Shown: piece after piece, positions 45,146 through 56,878 of the stretch
How positions within the stretch are numbered: position 1 is the stretch's first letter
Layout of the letters: each line of letters starts with the position of its first letter
Source of the DNA: Hygrocybe punicea
Taxonomy: Eukaryota; Basidiomycota; Agaricomycetes; Agaricales; Hygrophoraceae
Length of the DNA stretch: 64,000 bases
Assembly (NCBI GenBank): GCA_963556145.1
Contig: OY744462.1
Span: forward strand, 3,844,001-3,908,000
Direction: 5' to 3'
The notes under the pieces: model-generated
Database searches by the model: none
What the model was told of the DNA's origin: nothing
The model's input: only the letters and a program-made list of their open reading frames with translations
Program-made: the position numbers and the translations under genes

Positions 45146-46530
45146 ACCAGAGGTTCATCCCTGCACCCCGGACTGCCAATCCCCACCACAGACGACGAGA
45201 GGGGACCCATTGGGGTCAGTTGGGCCCAACATGGTGAGTTCCCGCGGCCCCGTTTGCCCACGCTGACTTAACCTTTCCTCATGCCCCCAACCCAGAACTC
45301 TACCCCGGGACCTCGGATCGCCATTCCCCGCCGTACAGACACAGGAGGGACCCATTGGGGTCTGTGGAGTGCAAAATGGCGAGTTCCCGCGGCCCCGTTT
45401 GCCTGCAATGACCCCACCTGTCCCCATACCCCCCATCCCAGATCTCTACCCCGGGAGCTCGGATCACCAAACCCCGCCACACACGGCTGGACAGGACCAA
45501 ATGGGGTCGACTGAGTGCAAAATGGTGAGCTCACGCGGCCCCGTTTGCCCACACTGACCCCACCTTTCCCCATACCCCCACACCAAATCTCTACCCCCGG
45601 ACATCGGACGGCCAAACCCCGCCCCACACATGCAGAAGGCACCCATTTAGGTCGATTGAGAACAAAACCGTGCGTTTCCGCAGCCCCGTTGGCCCGCACT
45701 GACCCCCTCTTGCCCCATACCCCCCATACCAGATCTCTACCCCCTGACTTCGGACGGCCAATCCCCGCCCCACACATTTAGGAAGGACCAATTGGGGTCG
45801 ATTGAGCGCAAAATGGTGCGTTCGTTCGTCCCCGTTGACCCGCGCTGACCCCCTCTTTCCCCATACCCCCCCTACCAGATCTCTATCCCCGGACCTCGGA
45901 CGACCAAACCCCGCCGTACACAGACGGATAGGACCCAATGGGGTCGGACGAGCACGAAATCGAGGGTATGTTCGACCCCGTTGCCTCGCGCTGACCCCCT
46001 CTTTCCCCATCCCCCCCCCCTACCAGATCTCTACCCCGGGACCTCGGACGGCCAATCCCCGCCACACACAGTTGGATGGGACCCAATGGGGTCGGACGAG
46101 CGCGACACCGCGCATTCGTTCGACCCCGTTGACCCACGCTGGCCCCACCTCCCCTCATACCCCCCCCCCCTACCAGATCTCTACCCCCGGACATCGGATG
46201 GCCAAATCCCCCCGCACGCGGACGGTTATGACCCTCTGGGGTCGTTTGAACATGCCATTGTGAGTGAGTTCCATCCCGTTGGCCCACGCTGGCCCCACCT
46301 CTCCTCATACCCCCCCCCCTCCCAGATCTCTACCCCCGGACCTCGGATCCCCAAACCCCGCCACATACACAGGGTTGGGACCAACTGGGGTCGTTTGAGC
46401 ACGAGATCGCACCTCCGTTCGGTCCCATTGCCTCGCGCTGCCCCCACCTCTCCTAATACCCCCCCCCTCCAGATCTCTACCCCCAGCTTTCAGATTGCCA
46501 TCCCCCCCTCCATTTAGTTATTATTTTGAT
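45146..46530. repeat. 147-bp tandem repeat, about ten units, in the Helitron 5' region
   Basis: The anchor ACCAGATCTCTACCCC recurs at 45146 (diverged), 45291, 45437, 45582, 45728, 45874, 46022, 46172, 46321 and 46468. Spacing is 145-150 bp, mean 147. Each unit also has GGGACCCAATGGGGTCG- and CCCCATACCCCCC-type blocks. Open frames through it are on both strands and look non-coding. Confidence 0.92.
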
Positions 46531-47129
46531 TATTCTGGATGCTCTGCTTCCACTGGCTGACCCACCTCCACCTCCTACCACAATGTACAATAGATTTCAA
46601 TTATTAATAAAGTTGTTATAATAATAATAATTAGGGTTCTAACAGCGCTTATCCTTGCGTGTGCAGCCCCGCGAGACGCTAGCTGGGCCCGGATATGCCG
46701 CAATTAAATAATAATTAGTTTCCAATTCACTTAGGTGCATGATTGATGTGGTAAATTTCGTACGCGAAATAGTGGACATGGTTCCGCACGCCTCGCGCAG
46801 GTTTGGTCACACAACAACCAAACATGACCAAATTCCTTACATGTGGGGGAGAAAGAAAGCAATAATTGGCATTCAGCTGGCACATTTGCTTTGAAACATA
46901 TATTGGAAACTGTAAACAAATTCTCCCCCACAATTTGAGCTATTGGTTGGAATTAAAAAATGTGGGCATTGCAATTAAATGGTGCATCTATGAATTTGGC
47001 TTGCTCACAATTTGGGCCATTCAGGAATCCTAGCAATCACCCCCTTTATGAAGAAGTGGATGGGATTGAATATATAAATGTTATGTGGGTGTTGGGTTCA
47101 CCTAGATGCAAAACTGGAATGCTGATATT
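46531..47129. other. Helitron interval before the coding region
   Basis: Holds a TTATAATAATAATAATT tract, a GC-rich stretch near 46650-46690 and an inverted pair TGTGGGGGAGAA (46850) / TTCTCCCCCACA (46919). There is no convincing gene; intron-like sequence leads into the coding region near 47130. Confidence 0.4.
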
Positions 47130-49249
47130 TAAGCCAGTTTATCACAGCATCATGCTGATCCTCAGCAAACTCCTGAAAGGGACCGTCAGGGTGAAAGAGA
47201 GCGTGAAAGGCTGCAAAGACTGCAGATGACATCTCCTTCCATTCATCGACAAAGAACATATGACCGTCAGCCTCCGATCGTTCAGCCAAACTTTGGCATG
47301 CCGTCCTCAGTCCCTGTTGATCCACAACAACCGACTTCATCGAGTCGTCATTGGCCAGTTCCAGTGGACATTTATCCTGGCTTGCCAAGACATCAGATTG
47401 CACATCATGATAGACGAGTGGCCTATTATCAGCAGCAGGCTTCAGGAAGAGATGTTCCACCGGTGTCGTCTAACGTTCCACCTCCAAGAAACTGGGAGGA
47501 GGATTTGCAACAGGGATTTGAGCGGACGCATGCTGAACGGGTCAGACAACGTGGACAATCAAATCAGCAGCGACCTGTGAGGCCTGCAGATTTTAATGCT
47601 GCACCTCAGCCACCTAGGACCAGTCGCTACGAGGAACTGAAGGCCAGACGTGCAAGAAAAAAGTCTGGGCATCAGGACCAATTTGTTGTTGACGACCAAT
47701 GGCAACACCAATTCAATGCGGAGTACCAACGGTTGGCAGAACAGGATCTTCTTGCCAACCAGGCTGAAGAACAACGATTGCACCAACTGCGTCAGCAGGA
47801 GGAGCAAAGTCTTCGGGAACGCCAACGTCAGGCTATTCTTCGAGAAGAAGAACGTTGGCGGCAGAAGAACCTGGATGATGCCAAACAAATACATCTTGCA
47901 CAACAGTTGGAAGCGGAACGACTGGCCCAACTGCGTGAAGAGCTGCAGAGGTCACATCTTGCCAGAGAGACACATTTGGCAAGACAATTGGATGAAGAGC
48001 ATTCATTCCAACAATATCGAGAGCAGCAGCACAGGCCAAGACTGCTTGAAGTGCGTTCACATCTGCAACATCGAGATGAGCAGCAAGAGCTGAGACAGCT
48101 TGAAGAGCAGTCACATCAGCAGCACCAAGAACTGCAGCAAGGGCTAAGATTGCTGGAAGAGCAATCATACCAGCAGCATCAAGATGACCTGCAAAGGTTG
48201 AGACAGCTTGAAGAGCACTCACACCAGCAGCATCGAGAGGACCTGGGGAGGGCATCACAGGAGGTTGTGCTGGAGGATATAAATAATCAAGACATCAGGG
48301 CAGAGGCTGAAGAACAGGAAAATGTTATTCATGATGAAGAGGTGGCACTGGCTCAGCCAGATGCACTGGCATTGCAGGCACAACAACAAGTGCCTTTGGG
48401 TCGACGACTGAATGTTGTGCTACCTGTTCGCCTCAGCATTAAGAGGATGGATGTGGTGTGCTCTCACTGTGGTGCTCTTCACTTCATCACAGAACGCCTC
48501 TCAGGGTCTTCTCAAGTCCATCCAAGGTTTGGCATGTTGTTACGGCCTCAGAGGGTCGAGGACCCTCTACATCTCCTTGGGTCTTCTAATAGAGACCATC
48601 CGTGGTCGAGAATATGGGGTCTCCGAATGCGGGTCGCGAATGTGGCCAATCACGTGAGCGGCCAAACAACGGCAAAGTAAAAAAAATAAAATTTTCTCAT
48701 TGTTGATCCGACCTTTCCTCTACACCATCACACGTTCACAATGTCCCAAGTCTACGACAACTTCCTCGCCTTCGTCGAAAGCATCGAACCCGATGTCCGG
48801 GCGGACTACGAAGAGGCCGTCAACGCGGTCACCGTGTTTCATAGCGACGACCTCGTAACGATGGTGGACGGCAACGAGGGGATGGCCCAACAATGTGCTG
48901 TCTTCAGGGACAGATTCACTTGGAGCCTTTGCCATATCCTCCTCTCACCTTGAGACGTCTTCTCATGGAAAGCAACCCTCGCGCACGTTCTTTCAGGGAA
49001 CACATATGTCAGTACAATGCCGCATTTGCATTCACCTCCATTGCTGTTCAGCTCGACATGACTGTCCTCCAAGGTGCCGGTCCTTACTGCTTCCGCATGC
49101 ACGGCGACATGCATCACAATATGGGCGCTCTCATTCCACGAAATGGTGTACAGCCTGCCTATGCCCAGCTCTACATTCATGACCCGCAAGCTGCTCTTGC
49201 CACACGTAATGCTCGCAATCCAAACCTGGATCCAACCATCATGCTGCAA
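47130..49249 (+). pseudogene. Helitron N-terminal region: coiled coil and Cys-rich motif
   Basis: From an acceptor-like site near 47128 the frame reads QQTPERDRQGERERERLQRL; the first ATG in frame is 47226. A Gln/Pro-rich stretch is followed by a long coiled-coil-like Q/E/R/L region with repeats such as LRQLEEQSHQQHQELQQG (about 47700-48250). CSHCGALHFITERLSGSS is the conserved Helitron motif ahead of Rep. A 355-bp insertion (48538-48892) interrupts right after HPRFGM. Past it, CCLQGQIHLEPLPYPPL, NPRARSFREHICQYNAAFAF, YCFRMHGDMHHNMGAL and YAQLYIHDPQAA continue. Near 49250 the frame shifts, with about seven residues missing between LDPTIMLQ and NPFVPLYQHAF compared with family members, as I recall them. 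The coiled coil is not a standard Helitron part. Confidence 0.75.
48538..48892 (+). mobile_element. 355-bp TG...CA insertion with 4-bp duplication
   Basis: The ends TGTTACGGCC and GGCCCAACA are near-inverted repeats, and the flanks are ATGT (48534-48537 and 48893-48896). Excision restores FGMCCLQGQ of the Helitron gene. Inside, ATG 48741 in a good context (TCACAATGTCC) opens a frame MSQVYDNFLAFVESIEPDVR that stays open to the right end. It may be a solo LTR or a very small LTR-type element with a captured exon; class uncertain. Confidence 0.65.
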
Positions 49250-52200
49250 ACCCATTTGTGCCTCTCTATCAGCATGCATTTCGGATCATGATGGACAAGC
49301 CTCCAGAGGAACATGGAAATGTTCAGGCTCACTTGGTCCTGCAGCCAAATGCAGATCGCCGTCGCTACAACTTGCCCACAGTGGAGGAGGTCGCTGCCAT
49401 CATACCAGGAAGTGGAGAAGAGGAGGTCAACCTTCACAGGGAGATCATTCTGCGTCTCAAGACTCCGGATCAAGGTGGTGTCCTCAAAAGGATCAGTCAT
49501 CTCAATCCTGTCTACTGGCCACTCCACTATGTTCTTCTCTTTCCAAATGGAGAGCAAGGCTGGCATGATAGCATTCCTTCACTTCCTGGACCCAGAGGGC
49601 AATTCCGCACCGAGAATGTCACTCAACGGCGCTACCATGCTTACAGGCTCCACCCAAGGCTTCTACTCCACACCCCTCTTCGTGATCCAGAACCCGATAC
49701 ACTATTTCGTGGTGGTCGGCTGTTGCAGCAGTATGTTGTCGATGCTTGGTCTTCGGTAGAAGGCTCAGAGCTCTTTTGGCTGAAGACCCATCAGAAGGAT
49801 ATCAGAGCTGATTTGTACCAGGGGGTTGCCAATGCTGTCCACAATGCAGATGATGGTCCTGTCGATCTTGGACAAGTCGGAACCCGCATCGTTCTTCCCT
49901 CTACACATGCTGGCAGCGCTCGCCACATGTTCCAGCTGTTTCAAGATTCAATGGCCATCAGCAGATACTGTCAGAAGCCAGATCTCTTTCTGACAATGAC
50001 CTGCAATCCAAATTGGCCAGAGATTCAAGAAGAGCTGTTGAAATATGGCAGAGAGGTCAACGATGGTCCTGGCACACCTTTAAGACATCAAACAGCTCAT
50101 GATCGCCCAGACATCGTCGCACGAGTCTTCTACCAGAAGATGAAGGCACTGTTGAAGGAGGTCAGAGGGGGTCTCTTTGGAGAGGTCGCAGGATTGGTCT
50201 ACACCGTTGAATTCCAAAAGCGAGGTTTGCCTCACATGCATCTCCTCATATTTCTTCGAGGTCCCTTCAAGATCCGCACTGTTCCAGACGTTGACGGCAT
50301 AGTCTCCGCTCAGATCCCTGACCCTGTCGCCACACCTCAGTTGTATGACACTGTCACCAAGTGCATGATGCATGGTCCTTGCGGTGCAGAGTTTCCTAAC
50401 GCTCCTTGCATGGTCAATGGGAAGTGCAGCAAGCATTACCCAAAGACCTTTTCTGCAGAGACCCGCTTTGGAGATGATGGTTACCCAGAGTATGCCAGAC
50501 CCAACAACGGTCGCACCTTCACAAACAGCAAGGGTCATGTCTTTGACAATCGTGATGTCATCCCTTACAACCCATACCTTTCCGCACGTTACAACTGCCA
50601 CATCAATGTCGAGATATGCGCTTCCGTCAAGGCCATCAAGTATATTCACAAGTATATATACAAGGGGCATGATTTGGCAACTTTGGCTGTGGGGCAGAAT
50701 GGCAATGCAGAAATCAATGAAATCCAGGAGTATATCGATGGTCGTTACATTGGTCCTCCAGAAGCTTGCTGGCACATATTCGAGTTCTCCATGCATGAGG
50801 AGAGTCCTACCGTGTATCGTCTTCCTGTCCACCTCAAGGATCAGCAGACCGTGTTCTTTGAAGAAGAGGACAATGCAGAGCTTATCGCAGACCGTGCTGC
50901 AAACAAATCAACTGAGCTCATGGGTTGGTTCAAGGCAAACCAGTTGCTGCCTGATGCTGTCAATCACACCTATCAGGATTTCCCCCAGCATTTCGTTTGG
51001 AACAAGAAGACAAAAGCTTGGACCATTCGTAAAAAAGGTTTCGCCATAGCAAGGTTGACCTGGGTTTATCCATCCGCAGGAGAGAGGTTTTACCTCAGGA
51101 CACTTCTAACCATGGTCAAGGGTGCATTGGATTGGGATGATCTGAACAAATTCGCTGGTGTCACTTATCCAACTTACAAGGCTGTTTGCCTTGCACGTGG
51201 CCTCTTGGAGGATGATGGAGAGTGGGACAGCTGTTTGAAGGAAGCAGGCGAAATACAAACAGGTGGTCAATTGCGCATCCTCTTTGCCACCATCCTCATG
51301 CACTGTATACCAACTCAACCAGACGTGCTTTGGACTCAACATAGGGTTCACATTTGCGATGACTTGCGCTTCAGGATCATAAATCATCACGGAATCCCAG
51401 ATCCAACAGAGGACCAGGTTTACGATTATGGCCTGTTTTTGATCAATGCCATCCTTCTTAATTCGGGCAAAAACCTCTCCCTCTATCCTCCTATGCCTCT
51501 TTCTGCAGGTGAATGGCAAGTCCAGCAGAATCCCAATCAACTTCTGCAGCAGCAATTGGATTTCGACCCATACGATCTCTTGCTTCGTGTCGACTTCAAC
51601 AGGGGGCGCTTCAATCTTGAGCAACACGCTGCTTACGATACCGTCATGCATTCCGTCAACAACAAGGAGGGAAAGGCATTCTTCATTCACAGTGCAGGTG
51701 GTGGAGGAAAGACCTTTGTGTGCAATACCATTGCCGCAACTGTTCGTGCCAATCACAAGGTTGCTCTCACCGTCGCCTCCTCTGCCATCTCTGCCCTCAT
51801 CTTGGATGGTGGAAGCACCGCTCACTCCCGATTAAAAATTCCCATTCCCATCTTTGAGGATTCCACTTGCAGAATACAGAAGCAAAGTGAACTTGCAGAT
51901 GTTTTGAGGCAGACAGACATCATCATTTGGGATGAAGCTCCAATGCAGCATTGTCATGCTATCGAGGCACTCAATCGCACATTAAAGGATGTCCTGGATG
52001 ATAACAGACTCTTTGGAGGAATGACAATGCTGTTTGGTGGTGACTTTCGCCAGACTACCCCTGTCGTTCCCCGTGGCTCCAGGGAGAGGATAGTCAATTC
52101 CTCTCTCAAAAGATCCACCTTATGGCCACACATACAGGTCCTTCACTTGAAACAGAACATGCGTTTGGATCAAACCCCAGAGAGTGAGGCATTTGCAGCT

Positions 52201-52983
52201 TGGCTGTTGGAAGTAGGCGCCGGTCATGGATTGGGTCCCCAAAATACCATCCATCTCCCACTTAACATGCGCATGCCAGAAAACACTGTTGAATCCCTGA
52301 TTGACAATCTGTATCCAGGAATTGCAGATGGGGCTAAACTGGATCACTATTTCCTCGACCGCACTATTCTCTCTCCAACCAATAACTATGTGGATGACCT
52401 CAACCAGGCTATCCTTGACAGGTTTCCAGGTGAAGAGTGTATCGTCAGATCAATTGACAAAGTCGTCGGTGTCAAAAACATTTACCCCATCGAGTTCCTC
52501 AATGCTCAAAAGGCATCAGGCTTACCCTTGGCCAACCTTGCCTTGAAAATAGGCTGTCCTCTCATGCTTCTTCGAAACATCGATGTTTCAAATGGCCTTT
52601 GCAATGGAACCCGCATGATTTTGACAGACATCAAACCACGTGTGTTGCAGTGTCGCATTTTGGGAGGAAAACATGCTGGACAAACCGTCTTCATTCCAAG
52701 GATTACCATCGAGCCTTCAGATGATTCATTGGGCATCCCTTTGTCAAGGCACCAGTTCCCCGTGCGGCTTGCCTTTGCCATGACAATCAACAAATCACAA
52801 GGCCAATCTGTGATCAATGTTGGTTTGGACCTTCGTGACCCAATCTTCTCCCATGGCCAGCTCTATGTTGCTCTTTCCTGCTGCACTTCTGGAGATAGGA
52901 TCAAAGTTCTGTTTCCTCATCATTCCAATGACACCTCTACATCAAACATTGTGTATCGAGAACTGTTGACCGATATACTTTGA
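49250..52983 (+). CDS. Canonical Helitron Rep-helicase (RepHel)
   Basis: A continuous frame of about 1240 residues (counted from ATG 49258, itself probably internal because NPFV precedes it) encodes rolling-circle replication. The Helitron-like N-terminal region spans about residues 1-250. The HUH motif is H326-M-H328 in RGLPHMHLLIFLRG. A Cys/His segment (CMMHGPCGAEFPNAPCM, KCSKHYPK) follows. The paired catalytic tyrosines are Y462 and Y466 in KYIHKYIYKG. The PIF1-family helicase begins near residue 800: Walker A SAGGGGKT (812-819), IIIWDEAPMQ, FGGDFRQTTPVV, LKQNMRL, the C-terminal AFAMTINKSQGQS and LYVALSCCTSGDR. All key residues are present and there are no stops. It differs from the Helentron-type protein in lacking the C-terminal protease domain and in its Walker A wording. 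It would need its lost N-terminal frame to be functional. Confidence 0.93.
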
Positions 52984-53505
52984 TGGGGTATGTTGCCTGT
53001 CTATTATTGACTTTGAAATGTTATTGATGGCTGTTCTTAGATTTGGGACATTTATGGCTGTTCTTTGCTTTTTCTTGACTTTGTTTGTAGTAAAATGGAC
53101 TCTATAGAATTAGATGCGGTTGTTATCTTGCCAATATTTGTTTGGGTGTTTGTATTGATATTTAGAACTTGGATGTGTTTGGGTGTTTGTACTATTGATT
53201 TACTATTGCTTTCAATTGAGTCTGTTTTTTTTTTGCTTTCACATGTGTGAATTTAGGGCAGGCTTTTGAGGACTTGACTAAATTTTCAGTTGACCTCTCT
53301 TCACTTGAGAACAAACACTTGATCTCTTCAATTGATAACTTTGTAGATTTAATAACTCTACTACCTTTTAATAGCGTTGCAAACTAACTTTGCTAACTGA
53401 CATTCAATAACTATACTAACATTTAATAGCTTCACAAACAAACTTTACTAACTAACTTTTAACATCATTAACTAAACACCGTTGCGAAGCACGGGTACCA
53501 ACTAG
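52984..53505 (+). other. Helitron 3' untranslated region and terminator hairpin
   Basis: AT-rich tail with repeated CTTTACTAACTAAC-like phrases. The last ~25 bases form the stem-loop CCGTTGCGAAGCACGG and end CTAG, the element's replication terminator. A 61-codon open frame at 53065-53250 looks fortuitous. Confidence 0.8.
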
Positions 53506-53750
53506 TAATTGGAAGGTAATGTGTCTTTTTTATGACAACCCATATTTGGATGCTTATGTAAGCTTGTCCACACATGGCCCCAACTGTATCCGATTTTTCA
53601 GTATCAGAAATAGAACCATATCTCTTGCCCAAAAAACTTTCTCTATAGGCGATCATAGAACATTAATTAATTAATTAATTAATTACAAACCCTCACTGGT
53701 CCTGGTTTGATAAAGAACGAGTCTTTTAATAAATTAAAAGAACTCGTAAC
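53506..53750 (-). mobile_element. Helentron-family 5' end, second part
   Basis: It continues 44691-44933 across the Helitron. It contains CTTATGTAAGCTTGTCCACA, the TAATTAATTAA run, CCCTCACTGG and the terminal hairpin ending AAAAGAACTCGTAA at 53750. It is followed immediately by CAGTCTACC of the USP-like domain. Confidence 0.9.
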
Positions 53751-54590
53751 AGTCTACCATGAATTGGGTTGATACCTTGTCACAGAAAACCAATAGAAGA
53801 TGTCCTGATTGCAACAGTAGAATGAAACAACTTGTATTTCATAATGAAGCACCACACATTCTTGTTCTAGAGTATCCATTCAAAAACATTGAAACCAGTC
53901 ATAGACTAGAATTTGTTTCAGAGACTGGCACAAAGACATTAGAACTTAGAGGAATTGTATATCATGGTCAATATCATTTCACCTCACATATTATTACTGC
54001 ACAGAAACAAGTATGGTATCATGATGGAATGATTACAGGCAACTCTTGTTCCAGAGACACTGACCTTACACAACTTTCAGACCATGATATCAGACACTGT
54101 AAAAAGAGGAACCTTGTACTAGACTTTTATGCCCAGAGTCTTTGAGCATCCTCCTTGAGGTCAAGCATGGCTTTCTTCATGTGATAATCTATTATGTAGC
54201 ATTCAGGGTCATGGAGAAGTAGGGTTGAGCAAATGTGAGTTAATTGTCAGCACACTGTTTGGGGGGCAGTTGTATTTGGCAGTTGACCTGTTGCTCCCTG
54301 AGCAATTGCTTCATGGCTGAGAGTGTTGCATGATGGTGCAACACAGGGGAGATGGCAGGTAGAGAGGAGGTTGATGAAGACACTCTATGTAGATTTATTT
54401 TATACTAATTTATATATGTTGCAGAGGTGGGAGGTGGGTTTATTAGATCAATATGCAATATGCAACACATGCTATGTATCTTATGCCATATGTAACATGC
54501 TCTATGCAATTTTCTTAATTCAGCAAAGAAGTGAGGAGGGGGAAAAAAGAACTCGTTCATGCCATGCACAGCACTGGCCCACTAAACAAG
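53751..54590 (+). pseudogene. Helentron copy B tail: end of USP-like domain and 3' terminus
   Basis: It encodes the last ~130 residues of the protease-like domain: CPDCNSRMKQLVF, HILVLEYPF, GQYHFTSHII, WYHDGMITGNSC, ending at TGA 54143-54145. The noncoding tail closes with GAACTCGTTC, the hairpin and CCACTAAACAAG at 54590. It begins at exactly the residue where copy B is cut at 38648 (DDTIK | QSTMNW in copy A), so it is inferred to be the separated end of copy B, now on the other strand. Confidence 0.82.
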
Positions 54591-55014
54591 TTACTGCTGT
54601 CTGCCCAAGCACCACCTCCCCCCTTGTTTCAACCACCAGGATGCCCCATCCAGCCCTGTTTTCATCCACCCCCAGATTATGTATGCCCCCTGCAACCTGT
54701 TTCTGTTGAAAATAAAGGGTTAGGGGGTCTCAGAGCCTTGCACGCCCGCTATCTGTCCAAACCACCCAACCCCATGTTTGCAGCATCCACAGCAGGCCTT
54801 TGCCACACATTTGCAAGCACCACCAACTCGAATAGACCCCTCACATCTCGTTTGGACTGAAAAGAAGACTTTGAGGGCCCCAGAACTGTCACCTCGCCAC
54901 CATCTGATCAACCCAACCCACCCCCATTTTTTAACATCCACGGCACCCTTTTCCCACCCGTTTTCACGCACCCCTAACTCAAATACACCCCCCGCATCTC
55001 ATTTGGACTGAAAA

Positions 55015-56425
55015 CTTGTTTAGTGGGCCAGTGCTGCGCATGGCATGAACGAGTTCTTTTTTTCCCCTCCTCACTTTCACAATGAAGTAAATAATAATAT
55101 TAAATTGCATAAAGCACATATATTATATATTAGTAAGCCCACCTCTCACTATAGCAACATAAAAAGTAGAAAAAATAAAACTGCATAGCGTGTCTTGACC
55201 TCCTCTCCCACTGTCATATCTTCTTTGCTTCATCATTATGCAATATTCTCAGCCAAAAGAGAGAGTAACACATCAACTGTCAAATGCAACTACCTTTAAA
55301 CAGTATGATAACAATTGACTTACATTTGCTTAATTCCAGTTCTCCATAACCTTGCTACACAACAGATGATAACATGAAGACAGCTGTGCTTGAGTGGGCC
55401 AATGTTGCATATGGCATGAACAAAATTTTGTTTCCGTCATTGAATTTTTATGTGTATGATTATTACAAATATTGATAAGTAACTTTGCTGGAAATATATA
55501 ATTAGCATATAATATATACAGCGATATCACATTGAATTATATGTTGTAAGTAAAAATATTATTATATCATCTGAGTTACACTCATTTCTGCTTATATGGC
55601 TGAAATTTCCCTATATAGTAACAGTGGTCACATGTGACTATGACTCCTGTGATCACCTCAAAATTTAGCATATATGGTGTAAAATTGCCTTATATGATTA
55701 GACTGGTCACATGTGACTATCACCATTGTGATCAGTAGAAAATTTGCTATATAATATCAAAAATTGCCTTATATGGTTAGATTGGTCACATGTCACTGTC
55801 ACACCTGATCCGAAATGATAATATTAGTCAGCAGTTCAATTTTCAGCTGATTCTGATAAGAATTGAGACCAGTACGAATATTTTGAATATAATTGGATGG
55901 TAATTTGTAGTGTTGCCACGACTAGACTATTTACACCAAAATTTTAGTAGTCATAGTTGATAGTTGCAGCTAAAGTCGCAGCTTAGCTGGTCATTGTAGT
56001 CAACTAAACTTGAGAATAGTCAACTATAATTAAACAAATGTATGTTAAATCACTTATAAATACCAGAACAGACATGATATAATTTTAGTCAACTAGATAG
56101 TCATAGTTGCAACTAGCTGAGTTGCAGCTAAAATCAACTATGACTATGACTGCCAGTTGACTAGTAGTCTTAGTCGTGGCAACACTAGTAATTTGTCTTT
56201 TTTGCACCAACCCATATTTGGATGCTTATGTAAGCTTGTCCACACATAGCCCCAACTGTATCTGATTTTCTAGGATCAGAAGTAGAATCATATCTGTTAC
56301 CTAAAAAAAATTTTTCTATAGGCGATCAACTTTATCAATTAATCAATTAATTAATTAATTACGAACCCTCACTGAACCAGGTCTGATAAAGAACGAGTCT
56401 TTTAATAAATTAAAAGAACTTGTAA
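55015..56425 (-). mobile_element. Non-autonomous Helentron-type element H6 in the satellite
   Basis: Intact ends (CTTGTTTAGTGGGCCAGTGC and AAAAGAACTTGTAA) lie between satellite halves GGACTGAAAA and TGAGATGTCGAGG. A hAT-type MITE (55908-56187) is nested in it. It is 1411 bp, non-coding. Confidence 0.93.
55908..56187. mobile_element. Palindromic hAT-type MITE with 8-bp duplication
   Basis: The ends TAGTGTTGCCACGACTA are inverted (TAGTCGTGGCAACACTA), flanked by GTAATTTG (55900-55907 and 56188-56195). The interior is rich in AGTCAACTA / TAGTTGACT motifs in both orientations. It is 280 bp and non-coding. Confidence 0.9.
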
Positions 56426-56878
56426 TGAGATGTCGAGGGCCCTAGAACTGTCGCCTCACCACCCAATGTCCAACTCACCCCATCCTCATTTTTTGAACAT
56501 CCACGACACCCCCTTCTCACAAATTTTCGACCACCCCCAACTCAAATAGACCCCCCACATCCCATTTGGATTGAAAACATGTCCATTGAAAATGAGTGGT
56601 TCCAGGTTTTCAAGACCACCATCTGCCCAACCACCACTGCCCTTTTTCAACCACCAGGACACCACCCTGCCCCGTTTTTGACCACCCACAGCTGTGTATG
56701 ACCCCCACACCTCATTTGCATAGAAAACGAGGCGTCAGGGTGTTCCAGTCCTATCCATTTCTGCCCAGTACACAAATACCACCTCTTACACCTTTTCACA
56801 TCCAGGACATGCCACCCCATGCCATTTTCAACCAGCCCGAGCTAGTCTACAGCCCCTGTGCCTTGTTCATGTAGAAAA

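Larger units (their letters stand above)
44934..53505 (+). mobile_element. Complete canonical Helitron, 8.57 kb
   Basis: It starts TCTAAAAGG and ends with a short hairpin (CCGTTGCGAAGCACGG) followed by GTACCAACTAG. It lies between A and T of a Helentron-family sequence with no target duplication, all diagnostic of canonical Helitrons. Contents: a GC- and CpG-rich 5' end, ten 147-bp repeats, a Q/E/R-rich N-terminal coding region, a 355-bp insertion, and a long Rep-helicase frame. Frameshift damage near 49250 suggests it is no longer autonomous. Confidence 0.93.

Noticed and set aside
45155..46517. Overlapping long open frames in the 147-bp array
   Set aside because: Open on both strands and in several frames with repeat-driven composition; no start context or domain.
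53065..53250. Short hydrophobic open frame after the Helitron gene
   Set aside because: AT-rich 3' untranslated sequence; low-complexity and no start context.
54531..55011. Proline-rich frames in the satellite near 54.6-55 kb
   Set aside because: They follow the 150-bp satellite unit and change frame from unit to unit.
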